From Bradyrhizobium sp. BTAi1 (lineage in GTDB: Bacteria > Pseudomonadota > Alphaproteobacteria > Rhizobiales > Xanthobacteraceae), in NCBI RefSeq assembly GCF_000015165.1, contig NC_009485.1, positions 5,227,501-5,291,500 on the forward strand: a DNA stretch of 64,000 bases, in the 5' to 3' direction. The first letter of the stretch is position 1; each line of letters opens with the position of its first letter. The position numbers and the translations under genes were made by a program. Positions 33,842-42,162 of this stretch are shown here, piece after piece. A model generated the notes under the pieces. It was not told the DNA's origin, ran no database searches, and worked only from the letters and a program-made list of their open reading frames with translations.

Positions 33842-35218
33842 TCACTCCTCCGGCGCGTTCTCGATCGGGTCGAAGCGGTCGTGCTCGAGGCCGAGCAGGT
33901 TCCAAGATTGCAGCATATGCGGCGGCAGCGGCGCGGTCGCGTCGATGACACCGCCGCGCGGATGCGGGATGACGATGCGGCGGGCTAAGAGATGCAGCCG
34001 GTTCTGCAGGCCGCCGGGCAGCGCCCAGTTCTCGATGTTGAAATATTTGGGGTCGCCGACGATGGGATGGCCGATATGGGCCATATGCGCGCGCAGCTGA
34101 TGCGTGCGGCCGGTCACCGGCTTCAGCGACACCCAAGCGAGCTTGTTGGCCGAGGCCTCGACGACCGCATAATAGGTCACGGCGTGGCTGGCGCCCTCGT
34201 CGCCATGGGCGGCGACCCGCATGATGGTGTCGTCCTCGCCCTCGTCTTTGGCGAGATAGGTCGAGATGCGGCCCTGCTTCGGCTTGGGCACGCCGGCCAC
34301 CAGCGCCCAATAGATCTTGCGCGCCGAACGGCTGCGGAAGGCGCCGGTCAGATGCGTCGCGGCGAAGCGGGTCTTGGCGATCAGGAGACAGCCCGAGGTC
34401 TCGCGGTCGATGCGGTGCACGAGCCGCGGCTTCTGGCCCTTGGCGTCGCGCATCACCTCCAGCATCTGGTCGATATGGCGCGTCATGCCGGAGCCGCCTT
34501 GCACCGCAAGCCCGACCGGCTTGTTGAGGACGAGCACGTCGTCGTCCTCGTACAGCGTCATCGCCTTGAGGCTCTCGAGCGTCTTGCGCTCCGCCTCGGA
34601 GAGGCCGGCACGCTCCTTCGGCGCGTCGAGCTTCAGCGGCGGAATGCGGACGGTCTGGCCCTCCTCCAGACGATCCTTGCTGTCGGCGCGCTTGCCGTCG
34701 ACGCGCAACTCGCCTTTACGGACGATGCGCTGGATGTGGGAGAATGACAGGCCGGGAAAGCGCGCCTCGAGGAAGCGGTCGACGCGCATGTTGTTCTCGT
34801 CCGCCGTCACCACGACGGTCTGCACCTTGGTCGGCAGCAGCGGCGTCTCGGGCTCGGCCTTCTGCGGTGGCGGTGCGGCGACGGGCTTGCGTTCGGCCCG
34901 CTCGGCGCCGAACCGCACGGGCTTGCCGGCGGCGACGCGCTTGCCACGCGGCTCGAACGTCTCCCGACGCTCGTCGCGCTCGGCACGGGGCGGACGTGCC
35001 TTGCCGCGCCCGAACTCGCTGCGCGACGCGGCCTCGCGTTCCCCGCCAAGACGCTCGCGCCGCGGACGGTCGCTCTCCGGGCGCTTGCTCGCCTCACGCT
35101 TCGGCGAATCGCGCTTGGCAGGCGCGCTCCGCACGGCTTCGGCCTTCGGCCGCTCGCCTTTGCGACGGTCGGTCGGTCGGTCGGATCGGGTCTGGGTTCG
35201 CTTGATGCGGCGGCTCAT
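33842..35218 (-). CDS. RluA-family 23S rRNA/tRNA pseudouridine synthase with a long basic N-terminus
   Basis: 458 residues. Residues 1-135 are an Arg/Lys/Glu-rich low-complexity extension. An S4 RNA-binding domain follows (MRVDRFLEARFPGLSFSHIQRIVRKGELRVDGKR, about 144-180), then the RluA catalytic domain with HRIDRETSG, Asp271 being the nucleophile that forms the covalent adduct with uridine, and RTHQLRAHM near the C-terminal third. The family includes RluC (U955/2504/2580) and RluD (U1911-1917); the S4 domain fits both, and the sequence does not decide. The basic extension may aid RNA binding. Confidence 0.9.
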   Translation of the reverse strand: MSRRIKRTQTRSDRPTDRRKGERPKAEAVRSAPAKRDSPKREASKRPESDRPRRERLGGEREAASRSEFGRGKARPPRAERDERRETFEPRGKRVAAGKPVRFGAERAERKPVAAPPPQKAEPETPLLPTKVQTVVVTADENNMRVDRFLEARFPGLSFSHIQRIVRKGELRVDGKRADSKDRLEEGQTVRIPPLKLDAPKERAGLSEAERKTLESLKAMTLYEDDDVLVLNKPVGLAVQGGSGMTRHIDQMLEVMRDAKGQKPRLVHRIDRETSGCLLIAKTRFAATHLTGAFRSRSARKIYWALVAGVPKPKQGRISTYLAKDEGEDDTIMRVAAHGDEGASHAVTYYAVVEASANKLAWVSLKPVTGRTHQLRAHMAHIGHPIVGDPKYFNIENWALPGGLQNRLHLLARRIVIPHPRGGVIDATAPLPPHMLQSWNLLGLEHDRFDPIENAPEE

Positions 35219-35324
35219 GCGAGGTGCCTATCGCAAAAGCCCCTGCCAGTCACGGCGAAATCACGATAAATCGGCCCGGCGAGGCGCTGGCCCTCGCGAA
35301 TCGGACGTGATCGGAGCTGACCTG

Positions 35325-36272
35325 ATGATGCTGACGAGACTGGCCCTGACGATCCTCGCGACCGCGCTGACGCTGAGCGCTGCGCAGGCGCAGCAGAGCC
35401 CGATGCCCGACGACATCGCCTGGAAGCTGATCGAGATCGGCCGCGCGATCGACCCGCCTAAGACGGCTGCCATCTACGCGCCCCTGCAGGCCAGGGAGCC
35501 TTACGCCGGCGTCAAGGTGCAGCGCGATATCCGCTACGGCACGGCCGAGCGCAATCTGCTCGATGTGTTCACACCCGATACGGCGGCCGAGCCGCGCCCG
35601 GTCCTGATCTTCGTGCATGGCGGCGCCTTCATCGGCGGCAACAAGCGCACCACGCCGGACAGCCCGTTCTACGACAACATCATGCTCTGGGCCGCGAAGA
35701 GCGGCTTCGTCGGCGTCAACATCACCTATCGCCTGGCGCCGAAATTCCCCTGGCCCGCGGGCGTCGAGGACGTCGCCAGCGCGGTGCAATGGGTCGTCGC
35801 CCACGCGGCCGAGAACGGCGGAGATCCCGCGCGCATCTACCTGATGGGCCATTCCGCCGGCGCCGTGCATGTCGCGACCTATGTGGCGCATCCCGAATTC
35901 CACAAGATCGGCGGCGGCGGACTGGCCGGCGCGATCATGCTGTCCGGCATCTACGACCTCACCGCGACGCCGCTCGGCGACCAGGAGATGGCCTATTTCG
36001 GCACCGATCCCTCGCGCTTCAAGGAGCGCTCGTCCTTATCAGGTTTGCAGGCCTCGTCCCTGCCGCTGATGATCGCCTCCGCCGAGCTCGACCCGCCGCG
36101 CTTTGTCGAGCAGTTCGACCTGTTGAAGCAGGCCGCCTGCAAACGCCCATCCGGCTGCGCGCGAAGCGTGATGCTGCCGCAGCACAGCCATATGTCGGAA
36201 GTGTATTCCATCAACACCGAAGACGACCGGTTGACGCGGGAGATCGCGGAGTTCGTGACCACCCGCAAATAG
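35325..36272 (+). CDS. Exported alpha/beta hydrolase (HSL-like, carboxylesterase)
   Basis: 315 residues with a signal peptide at about 1-22 (ending SAAQAQQ). The hormone-sensitive-lipase-type motifs are present: HGGAF (98-102) as oxyanion hole, GHSAG with nucleophile Ser177, then SAELDPPRF (acid) and LPQHSHMSE (His). SSxK-type beta-lactamase features are absent. It probably hydrolyses small esters in the periplasm. The first ATG of MM at 35325 is used; GGAG lies just upstream. Divergent from the pseudouridine synthase gene. Confidence 0.85.
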   Translation: MMLTRLALTILATALTLSAAQAQQSPMPDDIAWKLIEIGRAIDPPKTAAIYAPLQAREPYAGVKVQRDIRYGTAERNLLDVFTPDTAAEPRPVLIFVHGGAFIGGNKRTTPDSPFYDNIMLWAAKSGFVGVNITYRLAPKFPWPAGVEDVASAVQWVVAHAAENGGDPARIYLMGHSAGAVHVATYVAHPEFHKIGGGGLAGAIMLSGIYDLTATPLGDQEMAYFGTDPSRFKERSSLSGLQASSLPLMIASAELDPPRFVEQFDLLKQAACKRPSGCARSVMLPQHSHMSEVYSINTEDDRLTREIAEFVTTRK

Positions 36273-36450
36273 TCATCTAATTCAGACATCGCGACGCAGC
36301 AAAGACAGCGAGGTTCCGCGACTGAGAAGGGCGATCAATCTGCCGGAGACAGACCGGCCTTGATACAGGTCAAGACCTCTCCTTGAGGCTGATCGATAGT
36401 CCGGGCTGGTTGGGCGCATGCGGTGACGACACTCCTGTCAGGAGGGTGAC

Positions 36451-37680
36451 ATGCTCTTCCGTGGCTGCACTTGTGGTCCCTCGCCCTCATCAGCGACAAG
36501 ACGCGGACGGTTCCGCGCCGACGACGGCTCCATTCAGGATCGTTCGAGTGGCGGCCTCGACCGGCGCGATGCGCTTTGCGGCATGGGCGCTGCCGCGCTC
36601 TGGGCCACCATCGCGAGTCTGGTCGGCGGCGCAGAACCCGCCCGGGCGCAGAAGCTCACCACGCCCATGCCGGAGGTCGACTCGCTCTCCATTCGCGTCA
36701 TCACGGACAGTTTTCAGCAGGTCTTCGCGGCGCCGGCCCGCATGGGCAATGTTGAGGTGCAGCCGTTTTCGCTCGGGCTCACGGACAAGCCTCCACGCAA
36801 TGTCCTGGAAAGCGAATGGGGCGTCTCGGCGCTGCTTCAAACGCAGTCCGGGACCGCGCAGCGTGCCGTGCTCGTCGACTTCGGATACACGCCGGAAACG
36901 CTAATCAACAACATGGCCATCCTGCAGATTCGACCCGAGATGCTCGATGCCATGTTGCTGACGCATGGTCATTTCGATCATTTCGGAGGAATGGCGGGGT
37001 TCCTCGGGGCGAGCAAAGGGCGATTCAAGCCGAGCATTGCGCTCTATCTGGGCGGCGAAGAGGCGTTCTGTACCCGCGAGATCGTCGTGCCGGCGACGCC
37101 TCCGCAATCCTACAACTTTGGTGCGCTGGACCGGAACGCTCTACAGAGCGCAGGCGTGAAGGTCGTGTTGGCCGATCAACCGGCGCTCATTGCCGATCAT
37201 GTCGTGGCGACAGGCCCGATCGGGGAGCGAAGCTTTGAGCATGTGACCGCGCCCACCCGCATGAGCGTCGGCCTCAAGGACGGCTACGGTTGTTTCCCGG
37301 AGCAGATGCCGGAGGCGAAGCGCACCGCAAGGTCAATCCCCGATGACTTCAGCCATGAGATTGCGCCCTGCGTCAACCTGAGAGGGCACGGCCTCGTCGT
37401 GTTTACGGGCTGCGGCCACCGCGGCATCGTCAACACACTGAAGCAAGCCATGGCTGCCACGGGCGTCGACCGGATCCATGCCGTCATGGGGGGCTTCCAT
37501 CTTGCCCCGGAAAAGGACGAGTACGTTCAGGAGACGGTAGCGGCGATCAAGCAAATCAATCCCGACTTTGTCTTGCCCATGCATTGCACCGGCGAGTTGT
37601 TCACGAGGCTCGTTGAACATGACATGCCGGGCAAGCTCATTCGGATCAACACCGGGACGCGCGTCGTCTTCAAAGCCTGA
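36451..37680 (+). CDS. MBL-fold metallohydrolase (exported)
   Basis: 409 residues. The HGHFDH metal motif (H172, H174, D176, H177 with THGHFDHFGG) and later GCGHRGIVN plus MGGFHL show the metallo-beta-lactamase fold. The arrangement resembles 7,8-dihydropterin-6-methyl-4-(beta-D-ribofuranosyl)-aminobenzene-5'-phosphate synthase-like MBL proteins. The N-terminus has LDRRDALCGMGAAALWATIASLVGGAEPARA, a Tat-like signal, so export is likely. The ATG follows a strong AGGAGGGTGAC. Substrate unknown. Confidence 0.83.
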   Translation: MLFRGCTCGPSPSSATRRGRFRADDGSIQDRSSGGLDRRDALCGMGAAALWATIASLVGGAEPARAQKLTTPMPEVDSLSIRVITDSFQQVFAAPARMGNVEVQPFSLGLTDKPPRNVLESEWGVSALLQTQSGTAQRAVLVDFGYTPETLINNMAILQIRPEMLDAMLLTHGHFDHFGGMAGFLGASKGRFKPSIALYLGGEEAFCTREIVVPATPPQSYNFGALDRNALQSAGVKVVLADQPALIADHVVATGPIGERSFEHVTAPTRMSVGLKDGYGCFPEQMPEAKRTARSIPDDFSHEIAPCVNLRGHGLVVFTGCGHRGIVNTLKQAMAATGVDRIHAVMGGFHLAPEKDEYVQETVAAIKQINPDFVLPMHCTGELFTRLVEHDMPGKLIRINTGTRVVFKA

Positions 37681-37733
37681 CCTCGTCCTCGCCAATTCGT
37701 GCAGGAGCGGCTTGCGACGTCACCTCTGCTGCG

Positions 37734-39068
37734 CTACCCGCCCCGCTCCTTCCTGAGCTTGGCCCAATAATCCAGCCGCTTGCGGATCTCGCGCTCGAAG
37801 CCGCGTTCGGGCGGATCGTAGAAGTGCTGGCGTCCCAAGGCTTCGGGGAAGTAGTCCTGGCCGGAGAAGGCGTCCGGCGCATCGTGGTCGTACTGATAGC
37901 CGGTGCCGTAGCCCTCGCCCTGCATCAGCTTGGTCGGGGCATTGAGGATGTGCTTCGGCGGCAGCAGCGAACCGCCCTCTTTCGCCACGCGCTTGGCGGC
38001 GCCGAAGGCCTTGTAGGCGGCATTGGATTTCGGTGCGGTCGCGACATAGATCACGGCCTGCGCGATCGCGAGCTCGCCTTCAGGCGAGCCGAGGAAATCA
38101 TAGGCGTCCTTGGCGGCGTTGGCGATCACCAGCGCCTGAGGGTCAGCAAGGCCGATGTCCTCGACCGCCATGCGCACGATGCGACGGGCCAGAAACAGCG
38201 GATCCTCGCCGGCGTCGAGCATGCGCGCGAAGTAGTACAGCGCCGCGTCGGGATCGGAGCCGCGTACCGATTTGTGCATCGCCGAGATGAGATTGTAGTG
38301 GCCGTCGGCCGATTTGTCGTAGATCGGCGCGCGGCGCTGCAGGATCTCCTGCAATTGCACGGCGTTGAAGATCTCGTCCTTGCGCGCCGAGCGCCAGACT
38401 TCTTCCGCCAGCGTCAGCGCGGCGCGGCCGTCGCCATCGGCCATGCGGATCAGCACCGCGCGCGCCTCGTCATCGAGCGGCAGCTTGCGGCCTTCGACGG
38501 CTTCGGCGTTGCTGTAGAGCCGCTCGATCGCAGCCGCATCCAGCGAGTGGAACACCAGCACGCGCGAGCGCGACAGCAAAGCGGCGTTGAGCTCGAACGA
38601 GGGATTTTCCGTCGTCGCGCCGACCAGCACGACCGTGCCGTCCTCCATCACCGGGAGGAAGGAATCCTGTTGCGCGCGGTTGAAGCGATGCACCTCGTCG
38701 ACGAACAGCAGCGTGCCCTGCCCGGTCTCGCGCCGGGCGCGCGCGGCGTCGAACACCTTCTTCAAATCGGCGACGCCGGAAAACACCGCCGAGATCTGCT
38801 CGAAATGCAGCTCGGTGGCGTCAGCCAGCAGTCGCGCCACGGTGGTCTTGCCGGTGCCCGGCGGGCCCCAGAAGATCAGCGAGCCCAGCGTGCGCGTCTC
38901 CAGCATGCGCGTCAGCGCGCCGTCGGGGCCGAGGATGTGATCCTGGCCGACAACGTCGGACAGCTTATGCGGGCGCAACCGCTCCGGCAGTGGCCGCGGC
39001 GCATCGTGCTCCATCCCCGCCGCGGCGAAGAGGCTCGGGCCTCCCGGCTGGGGACGCTTCGGACTCAT
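37734..39068 (-). CDS. rarA: Replication-associated recombination protein A (AAA+ ATPase)
   Basis: 444 residues, the standard length of RarA/MgsA. Walker A GPPGTGKT at 68-75, Walker B LFVDEVHRFN, sensor TTENPSFELN and the C-terminal domain HYNLISAMHKSVRGSDPDAALYYFARML are characteristic. It remodels stalled replication forks and interacts with SSB and the clamp loader. The start ATG overlaps the stop of the upstream DegQ-type protease gene by 4 bases (ATGA), so the two are translationally coupled. The end of the coding region has an RKERGG tail. Confidence 0.93.
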   Translation of the reverse strand: MSPKRPQPGGPSLFAAAGMEHDAPRPLPERLRPHKLSDVVGQDHILGPDGALTRMLETRTLGSLIFWGPPGTGKTTVARLLADATELHFEQISAVFSGVADLKKVFDAARARRETGQGTLLFVDEVHRFNRAQQDSFLPVMEDGTVVLVGATTENPSFELNAALLSRSRVLVFHSLDAAAIERLYSNAEAVEGRKLPLDDEARAVLIRMADGDGRAALTLAEEVWRSARKDEIFNAVQLQEILQRRAPIYDKSADGHYNLISAMHKSVRGSDPDAALYYFARMLDAGEDPLFLARRIVRMAVEDIGLADPQALVIANAAKDAYDFLGSPEGELAIAQAVIYVATAPKSNAAYKAFGAAKRVAKEGGSLLPPKHILNAPTKLMQGEGYGTGYQYDHDAPDAFSGQDYFPEALGRQHFYDPPERGFEREIRKRLDYWAKLRKERGG

Positions 39069-40459
39069 CCGCCGAGCGTGACGTTGATCTGCTGGCCACC
39101 GCGCAGCACGGTGATACGCCAGATGCGCGCAGACTCGCGCGAGGCCTTGTCGAGATCGGCGGTCTTGGCAATCTTCTGGTTGTTGACGGCCATGATCACG
39201 TCGCCCTTCTGGAAGCCGACATTGGCCGCCGTGGTGCCGTCGCCCGGCTCGAGCACGACGACGCCTTCGGTGTCGGCGTCGAGATGCAGCTCATCGGCCA
39301 CCGCGGGCGAGATGTTGGCCACCTTGGCGCCCTGGAACGGCGAGCGGCCGTTGATGACCATCTCGTTGCGCCCGGTGTCAGGCGCCGTCTCCAGCGCCAC
39401 CGCGACCTTCACCGGCTTGCCACTCCGCTGCACCTCGATCTGCGCGTTGCCGCCGAGCGGACGGGTCGCGAAGCGATAGTCGAAGGCGTTCGGATCATCG
39501 ACGGTCTGGCCGTCGATCGACACGATCAGGTCCGACGATTTGATGCCCGCTTTCGCCGCCGGGCTGTTCGGAACGACGGAGGCGACCAGCGCGCCGGTGG
39601 GTGAGCGCAGACCCAGGCTCTCGGCGATCTCCGGCGTCACCGCCTGCAGCCGCGCGCCGAGCCACGGACGCTTCACCGCCTTGCCGCCACTCTTGGCCGA
39701 GGCCACGACGACGCGCACCATGTTGGCGGGAATCGCGAAGCCGATTCCCTGCGAACCGCCGGACTTGGAATAGATCGCCGTGTTGATACCGACCAGACGG
39801 CCGGTCATGTCGACCAGCGCGCCACCGGAATTGCCGGGATTGATCGCGGCATCGGTCTGGATGAAGAATTGATAGTCGGTGATGCCGACCTGGGTGCGCG
39901 CCAGCGCCGAGACGATGCCATGCGTGACGGTCTGGCCGACGCCGAACGGATTGCCGATTGCGAGCACGACGTCGCCGACCAGGAGGTCATCGGAATTGGC
40001 GAGGTCGAGCGTCGGAAAGGTCTCGCGCGTGCCTTTGAGCCTGAGCACGGCAAGATCGGTACGGCTGTCCTTCAGCACGATCTCGGCCTCGAACTCGCGC
40101 TTGTCCGACAGCGACACCTTCACCTCGTCGGCGCCCTCGATGACGTGCACGTTGGTGACCACCAGGCCCGACGCATCGACCATCACGCCCGAGCCGAGCG
40201 AGCGCTGCATCTGCTCCTGCGGCCCGCCCTGCAGGCCGAAGAAGCGGCGGAAGATCGGATCGTCGAGGAACGGATTGCGGTTCTGCACCACCTTGGCGGC
40301 GTAGACGTTGACGACCGCCGGCTGCACGCGCTGCACGATCGGCGCATAGGACAGCCGCAGCTCGGCCGGGGATTGCGGTACGCGCCGCTCCTGCGCCGCG
40401 AGCGGAGTGGCGGCCAGCAGCGACAGCAGCAGAACCACGGTGGAGCGAATCAACGTCAT
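39065..40459 (-). CDS. Do/DegQ-type periplasmic serine protease
   Basis: 464 residues. Signal peptide about 1-22 (LLLSLLAATPLAAQ). The trypsin-like domain has the triad His105 (TNVHVIEG), Asp135 (RTDLAVL) and Ser211 (GNSGGAL), followed by two PDZ domains (about 280-370 and 380-464; NSPAAKAGIKSSDLIVSIDG, FQKGDVIMAVNNQKI). It degrades misfolded envelope proteins. The ATG ending at 40459 has CAGGA 7 bases upstream; an upstream ATG lacks a site. It is followed by rarA with a 4-base overlap. Regulator gene upstream is separate. Confidence 0.92.
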   Translation of the reverse strand: MTLIRSTVVLLLSLLAATPLAAQERRVPQSPAELRLSYAPIVQRVQPAVVNVYAAKVVQNRNPFLDDPIFRRFFGLQGGPQEQMQRSLGSGVMVDASGLVVTNVHVIEGADEVKVSLSDKREFEAEIVLKDSRTDLAVLRLKGTRETFPTLDLANSDDLLVGDVVLAIGNPFGVGQTVTHGIVSALARTQVGITDYQFFIQTDAAINPGNSGGALVDMTGRLVGINTAIYSKSGGSQGIGFAIPANMVRVVVASAKSGGKAVKRPWLGARLQAVTPEIAESLGLRSPTGALVASVVPNSPAAKAGIKSSDLIVSIDGQTVDDPNAFDYRFATRPLGGNAQIEVQRSGKPVKVAVALETAPDTGRNEMVINGRSPFQGAKVANISPAVADELHLDADTEGVVVLEPGDGTTAANVGFQKGDVIMAVNNQKIAKTADLDKASRESARIWRITVLRGGQQINVTLGG

Positions 40460-40518
40460 GCGAACAATCCTGGAAAATGACGCCATGCATATAGGCGGAA
40501 CGGCAGGTCGGGCCAAGC

Positions 40519-40896
40519 TCAGGCGGCCTGATGCGGCGTTTTGATGGTGTCTGCAACGGGGCCGCAGGACAGCCGTTCGTGGTGGCGCTCGCCCCAGCTG
40601 CGCAGGACCTCGATCACCGGCCGCAGGCTCTCGCCGATCTCCGACAGGCTGTAATCCACCCGCGGCGGCACCTCGGCATAGACCTTGCGCACCACCAGCC
40701 CATCCTCCTCCAGCGCGCGCAGCTGCTTGGTCAGCATGCGCTGGGTGATGCCGGGCATCAGCCGGCGCAGCTCGCCGAAGCGCTGGCTGCCGCCCTGCAG
40801 GTGGTAGAGGATCACGCCCTTCCACTTGCCGTCGATCAGGTCGAGCGTGGCTTCGACCGCGCAGCCCGGGCGGCGGGCGAAATTCTTCCGTTTCAT
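40519..40896 (-). CDS. HxlR-family transcriptional regulator
   Basis: 125 residues, the usual length of a HxlR winged helix. The HxlR signature GCAVEATLDLIDGKWKGVILYHL and RFGELRRLMPGITQRMLTKQLRALEEDGLV (helix-turn-helix) with YSLSEIGESLRPVIEVLRSWGE are clear. The single Cys (residue 12 in GCAVEATL) sits where HxlR proteins such as YodB sense thiols. It is divergent from a quinone-oxidoreductase-type gene, so this gene probably controls it in response to electrophiles. The spacer contains the incomplete palindrome GGGACTAGTTCCC. Confidence 0.88.
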   Translation of the reverse strand: MKRKNFARRPGCAVEATLDLIDGKWKGVILYHLQGGSQRFGELRRLMPGITQRMLTKQLRALEEDGLVVRKVYAEVPPRVDYSLSEIGESLRPVIEVLRSWGERHHERLSCGPVADTIKTPHQAA

Positions 40897-41014
40897 CGGC
40901 TTTCGGTCCAATAGTATCCAAACGGGGACTAGTTCCCTGTTTTTACAGTACTTGCGAACATGACGCCAGCAGGACAAGTAGGCCCTATTCGGAAATTCCA
41001 GCCAGGAGGTTGTC

Positions 41015-42031
41015 ATGAAGGCCGTCGGTTACCAGCAGTCGCTGCCCATCACGGAGGAGCGCGCGCTGTTCGATTTCGAAACCGCCAAACCCGAGCCCAC
41101 CGGGCGCGACATCCGGGTCGCGGTGAAGGCGGTGTCGGTCAATCCGGTCGACACCAAGGTGCGCAAGCGCGCCGCGCCGCCGGCGGGCGAAACCAAGATC
41201 CTCGGCTATGACGCCGCCGGCGTGGTCGAGGCGGTCGGCCCCGAGGTGACGCTGTTCAAGGCCGGCGACGAGGTGTTCTATGCCGGCTCGATCCTGCGCC
41301 AGGGCACCAATGCCGAATTCCACCTCGTCGATGAGCGCATCGTCGGCCGCAAGCCGAAGACCCTGTCCTTCGCCGAAGCCGCCGCTTTGCCGCTGACCTC
41401 GATCACCGCCTGGGAGCTGCTGTTCGACCGGCTCGGCGCCGTGCCCGGCAAGAGCCTCGACGATCGCACCCTGCTGATCACAGGCGCGGCTGGCGGCGTC
41501 GGCTCGATCCTGATCCAGCTGGCGCGCCGCCTCACCGGGCTCACGGTGCTCGCCACCGCGACGCGGCCGGAATCGCGCGACTGGTGCCTGTCGCTCGGCG
41601 CCCATGCCGTCGTCGATCACGGCAAGCCGATCAAGGAGCAGATCGAGGCGCTGAAGCTGCCGCCGGTCGGCCTCGTCGCCAGCCTGACCCACAGCGACCA
41701 GCACTACAAGGCCATCGTCGAGGTCATGGCGCCGCAAAGCAAGTTCGGCCTGATCGACGATCCCGCCGAGTTCTCGATCGCCGCCTTCAAGGGCAAGGCG
41801 ATATCGATCCATTGGGAATCGATGTTCACGCGCTCGATGTTCACGACGCCTGATATCATCGCCCAGCACAATCTGCTCAACGATGTCGCCGACCTGATCG
41901 ACAAGGGCGTCGTCCGCACCACGCTCGGCGATCACTACGGCTCCATCAACGCGGCCAACCTCAAGCGCGCGCATGCCTTGATCGAGAGCAACACATCCCG
42001 CGGCAAGATCGTGCTCGAGGGGTGGGGCTGA
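41015..42031 (+). CDS. Zinc-type alcohol dehydrogenase / quinone oxidoreductase family protein
   Basis: 338 residues, MDR superfamily. NAD(P)-binding ITGAAGGVGSILIQLA (about 155-170), LGYDAAGVVEAVGPEV, and NPVDTKVRKRAAP are characteristic of the quinone-oxidoreductase and ZADH-like group. Zinc-binding GHE/Cys residues of classical alcohol dehydrogenases are missing, which fits a zinc-free reductase of quinones or enones. Divergent from an HxlR regulator, a layout typical for quinone- or aldehyde-induced detoxification. A hairpin at 42098-42142 follows. Confidence 0.88.
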   Translation: MKAVGYQQSLPITEERALFDFETAKPEPTGRDIRVAVKAVSVNPVDTKVRKRAAPPAGETKILGYDAAGVVEAVGPEVTLFKAGDEVFYAGSILRQGTNAEFHLVDERIVGRKPKTLSFAEAAALPLTSITAWELLFDRLGAVPGKSLDDRTLLITGAAGGVGSILIQLARRLTGLTVLATATRPESRDWCLSLGAHAVVDHGKPIKEQIEALKLPPVGLVASLTHSDQHYKAIVEVMAPQSKFGLIDDPAEFSIAAFKGKAISIHWESMFTRSMFTTPDIIAQHNLLNDVADLIDKGVVRTTLGDHYGSINAANLKRAHALIESNTSRGKIVLEGWG

Positions 42032-42097
42032 TAGCCGTCTCTCACAGGTGGACAAACGCGCAGCCGCAGTCTCTCCACGTCCGGGATCGCGGTGCGC

Positions 42098-42142
42098 CGT
42101 GCCCACCCCGTGCCGTGCGCGTACCGGCGCATAGTGGGCACG
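42098..42142. repeat. Inverted repeat CGTGCCCAC/GTGGGCACG
   Basis: Perfect 9-base arms at 42098-42106 and 42134-42142, in the convergent spacer between the oxidoreductase and ClC genes. The arms resemble the inner arms of the repeat at 7873-7959. It may also end both transcripts, but no T-run is visible. Confidence 0.6.
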
Positions 42143-42162
42143 CTGCCGCGAGCTGATGAAGG

